Source: JAKAGZ01 sp963748105
GTDB taxonomy: Bacteria > Bacteroidota > Ignavibacteria > Ignavibacteriales > Ignavibacteriaceae
Direction: 5' to 3'
Assembly (NCBI GenBank): GCA_963748105.1
Contig: CAVVHP010000003.1
Coordinates: forward strand, 29,179-93,178
DNA length: 64,000 nt
Shown: piece after piece, positions 46,453 through 56,058 of the stretch
How positions within the stretch are numbered: position 1 is the first letter of the stretch
Layout of the letters: each line of letters begins with the position of its first letter
The notes under the pieces: generated by a model
What the model saw: the letters and a program-made list of their open reading frames with translations, nothing else
Database searches by the model: none
Told to the model about the DNA's origin: nothing
Program-made: the position numbers and the translations under genes

Positions 46453-47407
46453 ATGGAAAATCATTTTGACGTAATTGTAATTGGCGGGGGTGCTGCTGGT
46501 TTAACTGCCGGTATTTATCTTTCCCGCGCAAAAGTAAACACACTGATCTTAAATGAAGGAGCCGTGGGCGGACAAATGGTACTTACCCACGAAATTGCAA
46601 ATTATCCCGGTGTAGAAAACATAAGTGGATATGAACTTGCAAGAAATATGAAATCTCAGGCATTAAACTTTGGTTGTAAGATCAGATCAAATGTAAAAAT
46701 AACATCTCTCGCCCTGGAAGATGAGATTAAAAAAGTAACGGTAAATAATAAAGATGTTTTTACATCCAACGCGGTGATTATTGCGACGGGCGGAAAATCC
46801 AGAGCAATAGGAGCGCCGGGTGAAGATGAGTTTTAAAGGAACAGGAATTTCATACTGTGCAACCTGCGACGGTGATTTTTTCCAGGACAAAGAAATAATT
46901 GTTGTTGGAGGTGGTAACTCAGCTTTGGAAGAAGCAGTTTCACTTACAAGGTATGCTTCAAAAGTAACTATTGTTCACCAGTTCGATTATTTCCAGGCTC
47001 TTGAACATTATATTGAAGACGCAAAAAATAATGAAAAAATAAATTTTGTTATGGAATCTGAAATAATAGAATTTATAGGTGATGAAAAACTCAGATCTGT
47101 AAAGATTAAAAACAAAAGTAACGGTGAAATTTCCCAAAAGAATATTGACGGCGTATTTATTTTTATCGGTTACGTACCGAATACCGAAAGCCTTGAAGGG
47201 ATTATTGAACTGAACAAGTTTAAGGAAATTCTTGTAGATAAAGATTTGATGACAAATATACCGGGTGTTTTTGCAGCAGGAGATTCAATACAAAAGAAAT
47301 ACAGACAGGTAACAACCGCTGTGGCGGATGGAACAATTGCCGCTTTATCTGCAGCTGAATATGTTAATAATTTGAAGAAAGAAAAAACTGAACCAGCTGT
47401 GGTTTAG
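46453..47407 (+). CDS. trxB: Thioredoxin reductase-like FAD/NAD(P)-dependent disulfide oxidoreductase, frameshifted
   Basis: The FAD domain (DVIVIGGGAAGLTAGIYLSR) begins at ATG 46453 (MENHFDV); a second Rossmann motif IIVVGGGNSALEEAVSL belongs to the NADPH domain; the redox-active site is SYCATCDGDFF (CATC). The frame breaks at TTTT 46831-46834: removing one T gives GEDEFKGTGISYCATCDG and a ~317-aa protein, the normal size. FVAAGD-type region is GVFAAGDSIQKKYRQVTTAV. It reduces thioredoxins with NADPH; a thioredoxin-like protein is just upstream and another downstream on the other strand. Confidence 0.9.
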
Positions 47408-47417
47408 TCAGCATTTA

Positions 47418-47445
47418 TTAGCCTTCGGCTTAAACCGAAGGCTAA
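47418..47445. terminator. Hairpin between converging genes
   Basis: TTAGCCTTCGG / CCGAAGGCTAA, 11-bp perfect stem with CTTAAA loop; no strong T tract on either side. It separates the reductase gene (plus) from the converging thioredoxin gene (minus) and may terminate both weakly. Confidence 0.6.
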
Positions 47446-47462
47446 TATAATAATATGAAATT

Positions 47463-47855
47463 CTATTTTTTTAAGTATCCCATCAAAACGTCTTTCTGTT
47501 TTACACCAAGCAAAACCTGGCTGATAACACCATCCTCAACAATAATTGTTGACGGCGTTGCTTTCACTCCGAATATTTTCGCAGTATCCATATCTCTGGA
47601 AATATCAACATCATAGACGTTTCTACTGGAAGACTGTAGTTCTTTAATTATAGGAGTCTGTGCTTTGCAGGCATGGCAGGATGGACTGAAAAAATATACC
47701 AGCCCTTTTGAACCATTCTTTTCGAGATTCTTTAATTTCCCCTGTAAACCGCTCACTTTTTTACCTTTAGATTTTCTGGCTGCAATTATCATCATAAACT
47801 GCAGGGAAAAGATCAGCAGAATTACACCAAGTATTACATATATAATTGTTATCAT
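47463..47855 (-). CDS. Membrane-anchored thioredoxin-like protein (CHAC site)
   Basis: 130 residues. N-terminal TM helix (MITIIYVILGVILLIFSLQF), then a thioredoxin domain with active site YFFSPSCHACKAQTPIIKEL and cis-Pro in VKATPSTIIVEDG. A TM-anchored thioredoxin domain with CxxC would act at the periplasmic or cytoplasmic membrane face. It follows the DUF2892 gene by 12 bases in the same operon, a common pairing with TrxB-like genes. Confidence 0.82.
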   Translation of the reverse strand: MITIIYVILGVILLIFSLQFMMIIAARKSKGKKVSGLQGKLKNLEKNGSKGLVYFFSPSCHACKAQTPIIKELQSSSRNVYDVDISRDMDTAKIFGVKATPSTIIVEDGVISQVLLGVKQKDVLMGYLKK

Positions 47856-47867
47856 AATTTTTTCTTA

Positions 47868-48086
47868 TCAGTTTTCTGTTTTATTGTTTTTAGCGGATGT
47901 GTTGATGTTAAGCCTGGCGTAGCAGGGACAAAAACTTGTAAGGCTCGTAACCACCATTGCAATGGCAACTATTCCAAAAATTATTGCCGTTTGTCCCTCA
48001 ATAGCTTTTGTCAAAAAGAGCAAAATAATTATTATAGCTGCTGCGCCCCTTAAAATCCGGTCAATTTTACCAACATTCTTTCTCAT
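47868..48086 (-). CDS. DUF2892 (YgaP-type TM) small membrane protein
   Basis: 72 residues. KNVGKIDRILRGAAAIIIIL, two helices, and the SFCPCYARLNINT ending are the DUF2892 signature (KNVGxxDRxIR ... FCPxYxxxGxNT). Members are often fused or linked to rhodanese/thioredoxin domains; here the thioredoxin gene follows directly. Function unknown; a role in sulfur or thiol handling is a reasonable inference. Confidence 0.85.
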   Translation of the reverse strand: MRKNVGKIDRILRGAAAIIIILLFLTKAIEGQTAIIFGIVAIAMVVTSLTSFCPCYARLNINTSAKNNKTEN

Positions 48087-48148
48087 AATAAACCATTTTT
48101 ATTAATGCTTATTTGATTCAGAATAGCTGGAAAGGATTCAGGAAACGG

Positions 48149-48379
48149 CTATTTTCTAATCTCACCGGTTTCCATATCTATACACAAATACATTGTCTTC
48201 CCCGTACCGCATGCGGAATGACTCAAAGGTACAGATGAGTATTTTATATACCAGCAGCCGGCAGGAAATTTACCTGTGGTTTCTCCCCCTGAAATCTTAT
48301 CTGATATTTTATAACCACGATTCTGTAAATCAGGGATTACCTGCAAAGCTATATGCAGTGCCTCTTCTTTGTTTATCAT
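48149..48379 (-). CDS. Small protein of unknown function, coupled to the thioesterase gene
   Basis: 76 residues, start overlapping the thioesterase stop by 4 bases (ATGA). Begins MINKEEALHIALQVIPDLQN and ends LCIDMETGEIRK, a layout like half a PepSY/beta-strand repeat; three Cys (AGCWY, SACGTG, YLCID). Not recognised as a named family. Overlap argues that it is truly expressed with the hotdog gene. Confidence 0.6.
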   Translation of the reverse strand: MINKEEALHIALQVIPDLQNRGYKISDKISGGETTGKFPAGCWYIKYSSVPLSHSACGTGKTMYLCIDMETGEIRK

Positions 48380-48861
48380 TTTACGGAAGAATTATCGGTC
48401 ATCATTTTTTCGGGCATTTGAACAGCAATAACTTTTCCTCTGGCTGTTACTTCCCCGTTTGCCGAAAGTGTAATTTCTGAAATCACCTTTCTTCCCTTTA
48501 GTTCTACCACCTTTCCTCTGAGTTCAAGTTCAACGCCGAGCGGTGTGGGACGAAGATAGTCAACCTGTAGAGATGCAGTTACAAAACGGAATGCCGGCTC
48601 GGAATCAAAATCCCTGTTTTCATTTCTGTATGACGCGAGTGCGGCGGTTCCTGTTCCGTGGCAATCTATTAAGGATGCAATTAATCCCCCGTAAACGAAG
48701 CCGGGAATTGCCGTGTGATATTCTTTTGGCATAAAACGGGCAACTGTTTCATCTCCTTCCCAGTAGCTTTTAATCTGATGACCGTGTTCGTTTAATTTCC
48801 CGCAGCCATAACAATAATTAAGTTCGTCCGGGTAATAATCCTGTACTGCTTTTATTTTCAT
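48376..48861 (-). CDS. PaaI-type hotdog-fold thioesterase
   Basis: 161 residues. CYGCGKLNEHGHQIKSYW is the N-terminal motif of the PaaI/'CxxCGxxNxxGL' thioesterases and FVYGGLIASLIDCHGTG the active-site helix; the C-terminus ends with the hotdog strand VISEITLSANGEVTARGKVI. These enzymes hydrolyse acyl- or phenylacyl-CoA thioesters. Acyl specificity is not predicted. First gene of a two-gene unit. Confidence 0.85.
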   Translation of the reverse strand: MKIKAVQDYYPDELNYCYGCGKLNEHGHQIKSYWEGDETVARFMPKEYHTAIPGFVYGGLIASLIDCHGTGTAALASYRNENRDFDSEPAFRFVTASLQVDYLRPTPLGVELELRGKVVELKGRKVISEITLSANGEVTARGKVIAVQMPEKMMTDNSSVK

Positions 48862-49089
48862 GGTTTTTACAATTGTTTATTAATCGATGTACAAATATAA
48901 TAATTAAGTGACTATACTTTTAAAGTGAGTATTGAGTCCTTCTAATTAAATATTTAAATCAAATAATAACGGGTCCAACTCAGTTTTTATTATTAGACAA
49001 AAAAATATTTTATTTGTAATTTTACTCTATAAAATAGCATCCCCGTCGCCGGATTTGAAGCCTGAGTAATATAAAACCATTTAAATCAT

Positions 49090-49898
49090 ATGACACACTA
49101 TATTTGCGCAACCTGCGGGGTTCAGTATGAATCCTCTGAAATTCCACCTGAAAAATGCATAATCTGTGAAGATGAACGACAGTATGTAGGATATTCAGGG
49201 CAGAAATGGACCACATTGCAAGAAATTCAAGCCGGACATAAAAATACTTTTGAGGAAATGGAACCCGGAATTACGAGCATCATAACAAGGCCCGGCTTCG
49301 CTATAGGGCAGAGGGCATTTTTAGTTCATACAAATGAGGGTAACATTCTGTGGGACTGTATAACTCTGCTTGATGACGAAACAATAAGTGAAATAAAAAA
49401 ACGAGGCGGTATTTCCGCTATTGCTATATCTCACCCGCACTATTATTCAACAATTATTGAATGGAGTAAGGCATTCGGAAATGCGCCGGTTTATATCCAT
49501 AAAAGCGATAGTGAATGGGTCGTAAGAAAAAATGATTCTGTCAAATTCTGGGAAGGAGAAACTTTTCAGATAAAAAAGGATGCAACTTTAATCCGCTGCG
49601 GAGGCCATTTTGACGGGGGAGCTGTTATGCACTGGAGTGAAGGTGCATGACGGCAAAGGTGTTTTATTCTCCGGAGACATAATTCAGGTTGTCCCTGACA
49701 GAAGATTTGTGAGTTTTATGTACAGCTATCCTAATCTTGATTCCTCTCAATGAAAAGAGCGTAAACCACATAATCAATTCGGTTGACCCATTTAAATTCG
49801 ATCGAATTTACGGGGCTTTTCAGCACAGACATATTCTCAGTAATGCTAAAGAAGCGATTAAAAAATCCGCGGAACGGTATATAAAGGCAATCAGATAG
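49090..49898 (+). CDS. Metallo-beta-lactamase-fold protein with N-terminal zinc-ribbon-like region, twice frameshifted
   Basis: N-terminal rubredoxin-like Cys pairs (YICATCG and KCIICED), then an MBL core (AFLVHTNEGNILWDCITLL, ISHPHYYSTIIEWSKAFGN, IRCGGHFDGGAVMHW, FSGDIIQVVPDRR, SFMYSYPN, AFQHRHIL). Two single-base insertions explain the frame breaks: the T at 49648 (restores SEGADGKGVLFSGD) and the G at 49739 (restores YPNLIPLNEKS). The joined protein is ~269 aa. The canonical HxHxDH is HPHYYS here, so the DH half is missing and metal binding may be partial. Possible redox or hydrolase role, not assignable. Confidence 0.75.
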
Positions 49899-50149
49899 AA
49901 CCAGCGATTATATAGGAACCAACATAATATTGTAATTCTAAAATATTTTCATCGCCCTTCTCGCGGGCTCATCCCCTGTTTACTTGCTTTCATCACGTTA
50001 TTTTTTCAGGTATCTTAAATCATTTTAACTCTAAACCAGTGAAGAATATCTTACAATCACTTCGTCAAAATTACCCGGAGTATTTTTACATTGATATGTT
50101 TATTAATACTTATTAAGTTTTTTAACAACCTTAAGCGGGTTTAAATAAT

Positions 50150-50608
50150 ATGAAATCTAAACCTTTAGAAAAGATGAATATCAGACGTAACGAGACAAAA
50201 CCATTTGCCGCTTCGTTACTTTTGCTAATATTATTCTTTCAGGGTTTGAGCGGCCTGACAGGTGGATTTTGCCTAATAATTGACCCCTCCGGGGAGTTAA
50301 TAAACTTGAAGATAAGTTTACTCAACCAATCTCCGTTTAGTAATTATTTAATTCCCGGTTTTGTACTCTTTGTTTTCCTGGGAATATTGCCATTGGTCGT
50401 ATTTTGGGGCCTGTTAAAAAAGATTCGACTCGCATGGTACGGGTCATTAGCCTCGGGTTTGGGTTTGATTATCTGGATTAGTGTTGAAATCATTATGATC
50501 GGATACCTGGCTGACCCCCCATTGCAGTTTATCTACGGAGTTGTTTCCATACTAATACTAGTATTTACATTATTGCCCTCAGTAAAAAATTTCTATTTTA
50601 AAAATTAA
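50150..50608 (+). CDS. Small membrane protein of unknown function (4 TM)
   Basis: 152 residues with four helices (ASLLLLILFFQGLSGLTGGF; YLIPGFVLFVFLGILPLVVF; WYGSLASGLGLIIWISVEII; FIYGVVSILILVFTLLPSV). No recognised family. Isolated between the MBL gene and a region of remnants. Confidence 0.65.
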   Translation: MKSKPLEKMNIRRNETKPFAASLLLLILFFQGLSGLTGGFCLIIDPSGELINLKISLLNQSPFSNYLIPGFVLFVFLGILPLVVFWGLLKKIRLAWYGSLASGLGLIIWISVEIIMIGYLADPPLQFIYGVVSILILVFTLLPSVKNFYFKN

Positions 50609-50629
50609 CAGGCAAAGGGTTGTTTTTTT

Positions 50630-50710
50630 GAGAGCTATTCCACCGGAAAACTTCCTTTGGATATAGAGAACAATGATGTGTACGCTTTAGAATTTAATTA
50701 TAGCTTTTAA
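50630..50710 (+). pseudogene. Possible C-terminal remnant of an outer-membrane beta-barrel protein
   Basis: Open frame with no start: ESYSTGKLPLDIENNDVYAL then EFNYSF and a TAA at 50708-50710. Alternating hydrophobic residues ending in Phe are typical of the last strand of outer-membrane barrels. The rest of this ~365-base gap (50609-50975) shows no intact gene. Confidence 0.35.
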
Positions 50711-50975
50711 TGTCGGTCCTAACTTTTTCAGCGGAGTAAATTCTTTTTACTGGATTTTGTTCAATTTAATTCGACCATGCCCATAATAAGGCCCTACTAG
50801 AAAATCCCTCATATTACAAAGGTGTTTTTAATCTTTACCTGTCTATTTATTAGGGAGGCACAAAATACTTTCTGCCCCAGGAAATCATGAACGCCGGTCT
50901 TTTTTGTCAGCGATAGTATGGTTTTTTCCGGAATCGCCTGTGCCTTTGAATATGATTAATTGTTTAAATTTAATT

Positions 50976-51686
50976 ATGGAAAATGAAATAATTCTCAGAC
51001 CGATTGGTATACTTCAATCAGATTTAAAACAAAGATATGAAACGCCCAGGCAGGGAATACTTGCAAAAGGGAGCAGTGCGATTATTACTCTTTATGCAAA
51101 AAATAATTTTAACCAGGCATTACAAGATATTGATGGATTTGACCGTCTCTGGATAATCTATAAATTCCATTTAAATAAAAACTGGAAACCGCTTGTTACC
51201 CCGCCCCGGCATACAAAAAATAAAGTCGGTGTTTTTGCCACCCGCGCTCCGTTCAGACCAAATCCAATAGGCCTAAGTTGCGTTAAACTTGAAAAAGTTG
51301 AAGGCCTGAAAATATTTATCTCTGAATCTGATATCCTGGACGGTTCGCCCGTCCTGGACATCAAGCCTTATTTGCCTTACTCAGATTCCTTCCCCGCTTC
51401 CGCTACCGGCTGGGTTAAAAATGAATCGGGAAATAACTTTGAAATTATAATTGAAGAAAAAGCGAATCAATTTGCAGACAATATTAAAAAAGAGGAAGGC
51501 ATTAACCTTTTAGGTTATGCACGGGTGCAGCTTGAATTTAATCCGGCCGACATAACCCGAAAGAGAATCTCTAAAGTTGATGAAAATGAGAATAGTCTAT
51601 ATGTTCTGGCCTATCAGAAATATAATATCCTGTACCGGGTAAATGAGCTTGAGAAGAAAGTTTATATAATTGATATTAAATTTTAG
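50976..51686 (+). CDS. trmO: tRNA (N6-threonylcarbamoyladenosine37-N6)-methyltransferase TrmO
   Basis: 236 residues from ATG 50976 (MENEIILRPIGILQSDLK); a longer open frame to 50904 exists but the family starts with the RPIG strand. TsaA/YaeB hallmarks are present: HTKNKVGVFATRAPFRPNPI, GLSCVKLEKVEG, DGSPVLDIKPYLPYSD. TrmO methylates t6A at position 37 of tRNA-Thr using SAM, affecting decoding. Monocistronic. Confidence 0.92.
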   Translation: MENEIILRPIGILQSDLKQRYETPRQGILAKGSSAIITLYAKNNFNQALQDIDGFDRLWIIYKFHLNKNWKPLVTPPRHTKNKVGVFATRAPFRPNPIGLSCVKLEKVEGLKIFISESDILDGSPVLDIKPYLPYSDSFPASATGWVKNESGNNFEIIIEEKANQFADNIKKEEGINLLGYARVQLEFNPADITRKRISKVDENENSLYVLAYQKYNILYRVNELEKKVYIIDIKF

Positions 51687-51831
51687 TGTATGGGTGCTTT
51701 TATTAAAGGAAGAATTCAAATCTGATTCTTTTCATTAGTGCTAACTTAAACGCTTACTCAGCTCTCATTTTAAAGTATGCAATCGGTAAGCACACACGTT
51801 TTGTGTTTTCGTTTAAAATAGTACTACTTAA

Positions 51832-53682
51832 CTATTTCCCAGTATCAACAGGCAGGCCCTCTAGCTTCATGATTTTTAATGCATTAGTTGTGGGACATGG
51901 ACCTGCATTCAGCTTATAATCAAAAATCATTTTACCGTTTTTTATTTCTTCTTTAAAATGATAATTCACTACCTTGCTGATTTTATCGGATAATTTCACC
52001 AGTTCAAGATCGTGTGTTGCAATTACACCAACAGTATTCGTTTCAGTAAGCTTTTTGATATACATTGAGCTTCCCTTCAACCGCTCGATATTATTTGTTC
52101 CCCTGAAAATTTCATCAATTAAAAAAAATACCGGGTATCCAGGACTTTCAATTTCATCCAGCAACGCTTTTAATCTTCTTACTTCAGCGTAGAAATAGGA
52201 AATCCCATCTATCAGGGAATCACTCACCTTTATGCAGGTAAATAAACGGAAAAGAGAAATTTGCAGGTTTTCCGCATTAACAACGCAACCCGCATAAGCA
52301 AGTGAAAGATTGATTCCGAGAATTCTAATGAATGTACTTTTTCCCGACATATTTGAGCCGGTAATAATCGCAATTTCACCCTGGGGTTTAAAAGTAAAAT
52401 CGTTGCAGACTTTATTTTCTTTTTTAATTAAAGGATGCCCTACCTTATTCCCGCTGAAAATTATTTGATCGTCCCTCTGTTTCAGCAATTACAGGAAAGG
52501 TATATTCTGGATTTAAGAACGCAAAATTAGCAAGCGAAGACAGGGCTTCAATTTTATACCAGGTTTCCAGCCAGGAATCTAATTTTCCCGATACAAGATG
52601 TTCATACTTGTTCAAATTCCATTTATAATAAAGATCGACCGGAAAAACGATTCTTATAATACCCCAGACAAAGGGGTTCCCTTTTCTTATCCTTAGCATG
52701 TCCGCTATATGCCTGATCTTATTTGCCAGTCTTGACGGGCGTAATTCAGCATTTTTAAAAGGCCCGCACATTCCAAATAATTTTGAACCAGCTTTGATAT
52801 TATATCTCTCAAGGAAATCGAAAACACTGCAGATCTTTTTCAGTTCAACTGAAATATAATCAGCCTCATCCAATAATTTATCTTTCCCTTTATTGCCAAA
52901 ATGGAATAAGACTATATAAATTAACAATGTTATGCTCCAGTATGCCGGCAGGATGCTTTCAAGATATAAAACAAAGAGCCAAATATTAATTGGAACCAAA
53001 ATTATTAATAACACAAAGATTACAAAAAATGATTTTGGGAGAATTTCTTTTCGACTTAATAATCGACTTAGCATATCGCCGTTAAATTCAAGGCGTGAGA
53101 ATAAAATTGAATGTAATGTCAATTTATCTCTGAACCTTTGCATTGGGATTAATTCCCTTATTAAATCTTGTCTTTCAATAATTTTATTAATAGAAAGCAC
53201 TTTCCCCTTTAACCAATTCCTCAGCAATAATTTAGATTGCTGTGACGTCCCGTATTGATTAACTGGTGCAGAGATTCTTCGCCGGCAAGATTGAGGTCGA
53301 CTTCATTGGGCTCTGGTTTGGATCGTAAATTAATCGCTGGAATATTTTCCCAATCAAGATTTAGCCGCGCGAGATGAGTGGTTTTAATTTCAATCCACAG
53401 CTCTAATTTTTTAATTCCCCTGTCTAGTTTATTATGAAAATGTGTGATCAAACCAAAAAGAATAAAAAATGTTACCAGTGAGATTAATGCTGATATATTT
53501 GAGACCGAAAAGAAAAAGACAAAAAAGGCAATTACTTCAATTACAAAAACAAGCCCCCTGAAATTGGAGTAATTTTTACTGCGCTTTTGCAGATATTCTT
53601 TTTTTGAATTTAATTTTTCAATTAACCGGGAAAGAGACTCCTTTCTGTGCTGAGAACTAATATTTGGCTCTGAATCTTTCAT
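51832..53682 (-). CDS. Membrane-associated MutS-like ATPase, twice frameshifted
   Basis: One ~616-aa gene in three frames. N-terminal part 53221-53682 with hydrophobic helices (GLVFVIEVIAFFVFFFSV...) and LNLAGEESLHQL; middle 52445-53227 with core-lever region and further TM segments (FFVIFVLLIILVPINIWLFV); C-terminal 51832-52488 with the MutS ATPase: Walker A ITGSNMSGKSTFIR, Walker B VFFLIDEIFRGTNN, VGVIATHDLEL. A base missing near 53250 and an extra C in 52473-52475 (plus strand) restore TSQQSKLLLRNWL and AETEDDQIIFSG. MutS-related membrane proteins of this type have no established mismatch-repair role; a DNA-linked ATPase is inferred. Confidence 0.8.
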
Positions 53683-53958
53683 AGTAATTCTATTTGGTAA
53701 AATATTCTAATATATAAAAATAGTGAGGTTTTTGCGTTAATGCTTTAAACTGCACGGCAGAGGGTTTGTTTTATGCAAAAACCTCAAACGAGTGTGACGG
53801 TCTGGTAAATTAGATCAAATACGGCCTTACTGATTGAAAAATTAAGATTGTTGAAGAGAGCGTGGGTTGAGTTGTGAGCTAATGATTATAATATAAGAAT
53901 TACTCTTTGAATGAAATTATAAACCTGAGCCTTTGTTAATACATTTTTCCACTTCCAA

Positions 53959-54813
53959 TCATTTACTGCTAATAACGGGTTCCGGTTCAATTATCAACTT
54001 TTCTTCCAGTTTTCTCTTCAAATTATCTTTTGCGGTTTCCGCTTGTTTAAAGATAGATTCGTGCTTGGAAAAATCGAAGACACGGACATCGTAAATTTCG
54101 GGCCTGATATAAATATCTGGTTTTATGAACTTCATCTTTTGCAGGTTTATTGAATTCTGCATTATTTGATAGGCAGTAAAAACCGATTCAAAGGTAGGGG
54201 GATATTCTTTCCCTTTGCTTGTCCTGTAAGCTGTAACATCTACTGCAATCGTAATGTCGCAATCATTGAATAAAATATCAAAAGGAAGTGGATTAACTAC
54301 GCCGCCATCTATTAAAATTCTTTTTTTTATTTTAGCTGGAGTCAGCAATCCGGGTAAAGAATAACTTGCCCTTATTGCCGGAAGTAATTTTCCCATATTG
54401 AAAATAACTTCTTCTTTTTCCCAATAATCTGTTGCTACTATCTTTAAAGGTATTTTCAGTTCTTCAAAAGTTGTGGCGCCAAGTTCTGTCTCTAAAAATT
54501 TATAAAATCTATCGCCTTTCATCAATCCGCTGTTAAAAAACTGTGGATCAAACATCGAAAACATTTTTACAAAATCAGATTTCCAGAGAAAGTCGAAAGG
54601 TTTGTCGTTTCTAGGAAAGAGTAAGCGTTTCAACATCGCTTTCATTTCTTTAGATGAATATCCTGCCGCGTAAAATGCACCGATAATTGCACCAATACTA
54701 GTGCCCGATATAATTGAGGGTTTTACACCAAGTTCTTCAAAGACTTCAATCATTGAAATGTGAGCTAATCCCCTTGCACCGCCGCCGCCGAAAGCAATTC
54801 CGATTTTTTTCAT
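53959..54813 (-). CDS. Patatin-like phospholipase (RssA/YchK-type)
   Basis: 284 residues. Gly-rich oxyanion GIAFGGGGARGLAHISMIEV, nucleophile GTSIGAIIGAFYAAGY (GxSxG) and the catalytic Asp in RILIDGGVVNPLPF (DGG), the Ser-Asp dyad of patatins. No signal peptide, so probably cytoplasmic or membrane-edge. Hydrolyses lipid acyl esters; substrate not known. Monocistronic. Confidence 0.92.
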   Translation of the reverse strand: MKKIGIAFGGGGARGLAHISMIEVFEELGVKPSIISGTSIGAIIGAFYAAGYSSKEMKAMLKRLLFPRNDKPFDFLWKSDFVKMFSMFDPQFFNSGLMKGDRFYKFLETELGATTFEELKIPLKIVATDYWEKEEVIFNMGKLLPAIRASYSLPGLLTPAKIKKRILIDGGVVNPLPFDILFNDCDITIAVDVTAYRTSKGKEYPPTFESVFTAYQIMQNSINLQKMKFIKPDIYIRPEIYDVRVFDFSKHESIFKQAETAKDNLKRKLEEKLIIEPEPVISSK

Positions 54814-55032
54814 TTTTCTCAGCTATATTTTTTAATCTTCTGTGCAGGTGATTGCAAACCGGGAAAAGCTTATCCCTGTATAGAAATCACGCGGTTAATC
54901 AGAATGAATTATCTTTCAACTATATAAAACAATTAGTAGAAGTTCAAGTTTTGCGGTTTAATTTTTGTAGAAATCCCAATTTAAGGCATGATAATCTTAT
55001 AGAACTCATTAGGTTATAACCTAAATTAAGTT

Positions 55033-56058
55033 TTACTTTTCTGATTTATCCGGATTTTTATTAACCTCAAAATGGAAAACATCCGGCCTGGAATAATGTC
55101 CCGCTGCATCAAACATTCTTTTGGCGGATATAATATCATTTAGATTAATTTCGGCATAAAGGATTCCTTCTTTTGCTTCCAGAGGACCGGCTATTATTTT
55201 TCCGTTGGGACCAACAATACAGCTGTTACCTGTATTTATCCATTCCCTATCAGCCGGATAAAGTTTTTTAAAAGAATAACTATCCGGAATATCATCCATT
55301 CTAAGCGCCATACAGGTACTGATAACAAATAATCCCCCTTCTCTTGCAATATGCTGCATACTAATCAACCAATTCTGACTTTTATCCCAGGTCGGAGAAA
55401 CAAGAATCTGGATACCATTTTCATACAAAGCATTTCTAGCCAGGGGCATAAGGTTCTCCCAGCAAATTAATCCGCCTACTTTTCCGGCAGAAGTCTCATA
55501 AGTATTTAAAGTGCTTCCGTCTCCTCTCCCCCAGATTAATCGCTCTCCACCGGTTGGAATAAGCTTTCTGTGTTTACCGATAATTTTTCCTTCTTCATTT
55601 ATAAAAAGCAGGCTGTTGTATAAACTACCGTTACTTAATTCGGCATTACGTTCGTTCATACCTATAACTACGTTTATTTTATTTTCCCCGGCTGCTTTAC
55701 ATAATAATTTAGTGCTATTATCCGGTACGGATACCGAATTTTCAGTTAGTTTAATAAAAAGTTCATTTAATTCAGCAGATTTACTATTGGGAATCAACCA
55801 GATCCAGTCGGGATATCCGGAAATAAATGCTTCCGGAAAAACAACTAATTTTGCTCCGCTTTTTGCAGCTTCTTCAATCGCTGCGCATGCTTTCTCAACT
55901 GTTTTTTGCTTATTCAGAAAAACCGGGGCTAACTGTGCTGCGGCCACTTTGATTGTTTTTTTCATATTATTACTTTGAATTGTTGTGAAATTTTGCTGAG
56001 AAAATGTAAATACAGGGATAAAAAAGAAGATGATGAAGCAGGCTAAAATATTTTTCAT
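55033..56058 (-). CDS. Nitrilase-superfamily carbon-nitrogen hydrolase with a signal peptide
   Basis: 341 residues. Catalytic triad: Glu76 (LVVFPEAFISGYPDW), Lys165 (GKHRKLIPTGGERL) and Cys199 (GGLICWENLMPLAR); CWEN and GGERLIWGRGDG are typical of true nitrilases (nitrile to acid plus ammonia). Unusually a signal peptide precedes the core (ILACFIIFFFIPVFTFS), from ATG 56058 with GGAT upstream; an internal ATG at 55965 (KKTIKVAAAQL) would give a cytoplasmic 310-aa enzyme but lacks a ribosome site. If exported it would act in the periplasm. Substrate not predicted. Confidence 0.88.
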   Translation of the reverse strand: MKNILACFIIFFFIPVFTFSQQNFTTIQSNNMKKTIKVAAAQLAPVFLNKQKTVEKACAAIEEAAKSGAKLVVFPEAFISGYPDWIWLIPNSKSAELNELFIKLTENSVSVPDNSTKLLCKAAGENKINVVIGMNERNAELSNGSLYNSLLFINEEGKIIGKHRKLIPTGGERLIWGRGDGSTLNTYETSAGKVGGLICWENLMPLARNALYENGIQILVSPTWDKSQNWLISMQHIAREGGLFVISTCMALRMDDIPDSYSFKKLYPADREWINTGNSCIVGPNGKIIAGPLEAKEGILYAEINLNDIISAKRMFDAAGHYSRPDVFHFEVNKNPDKSEK

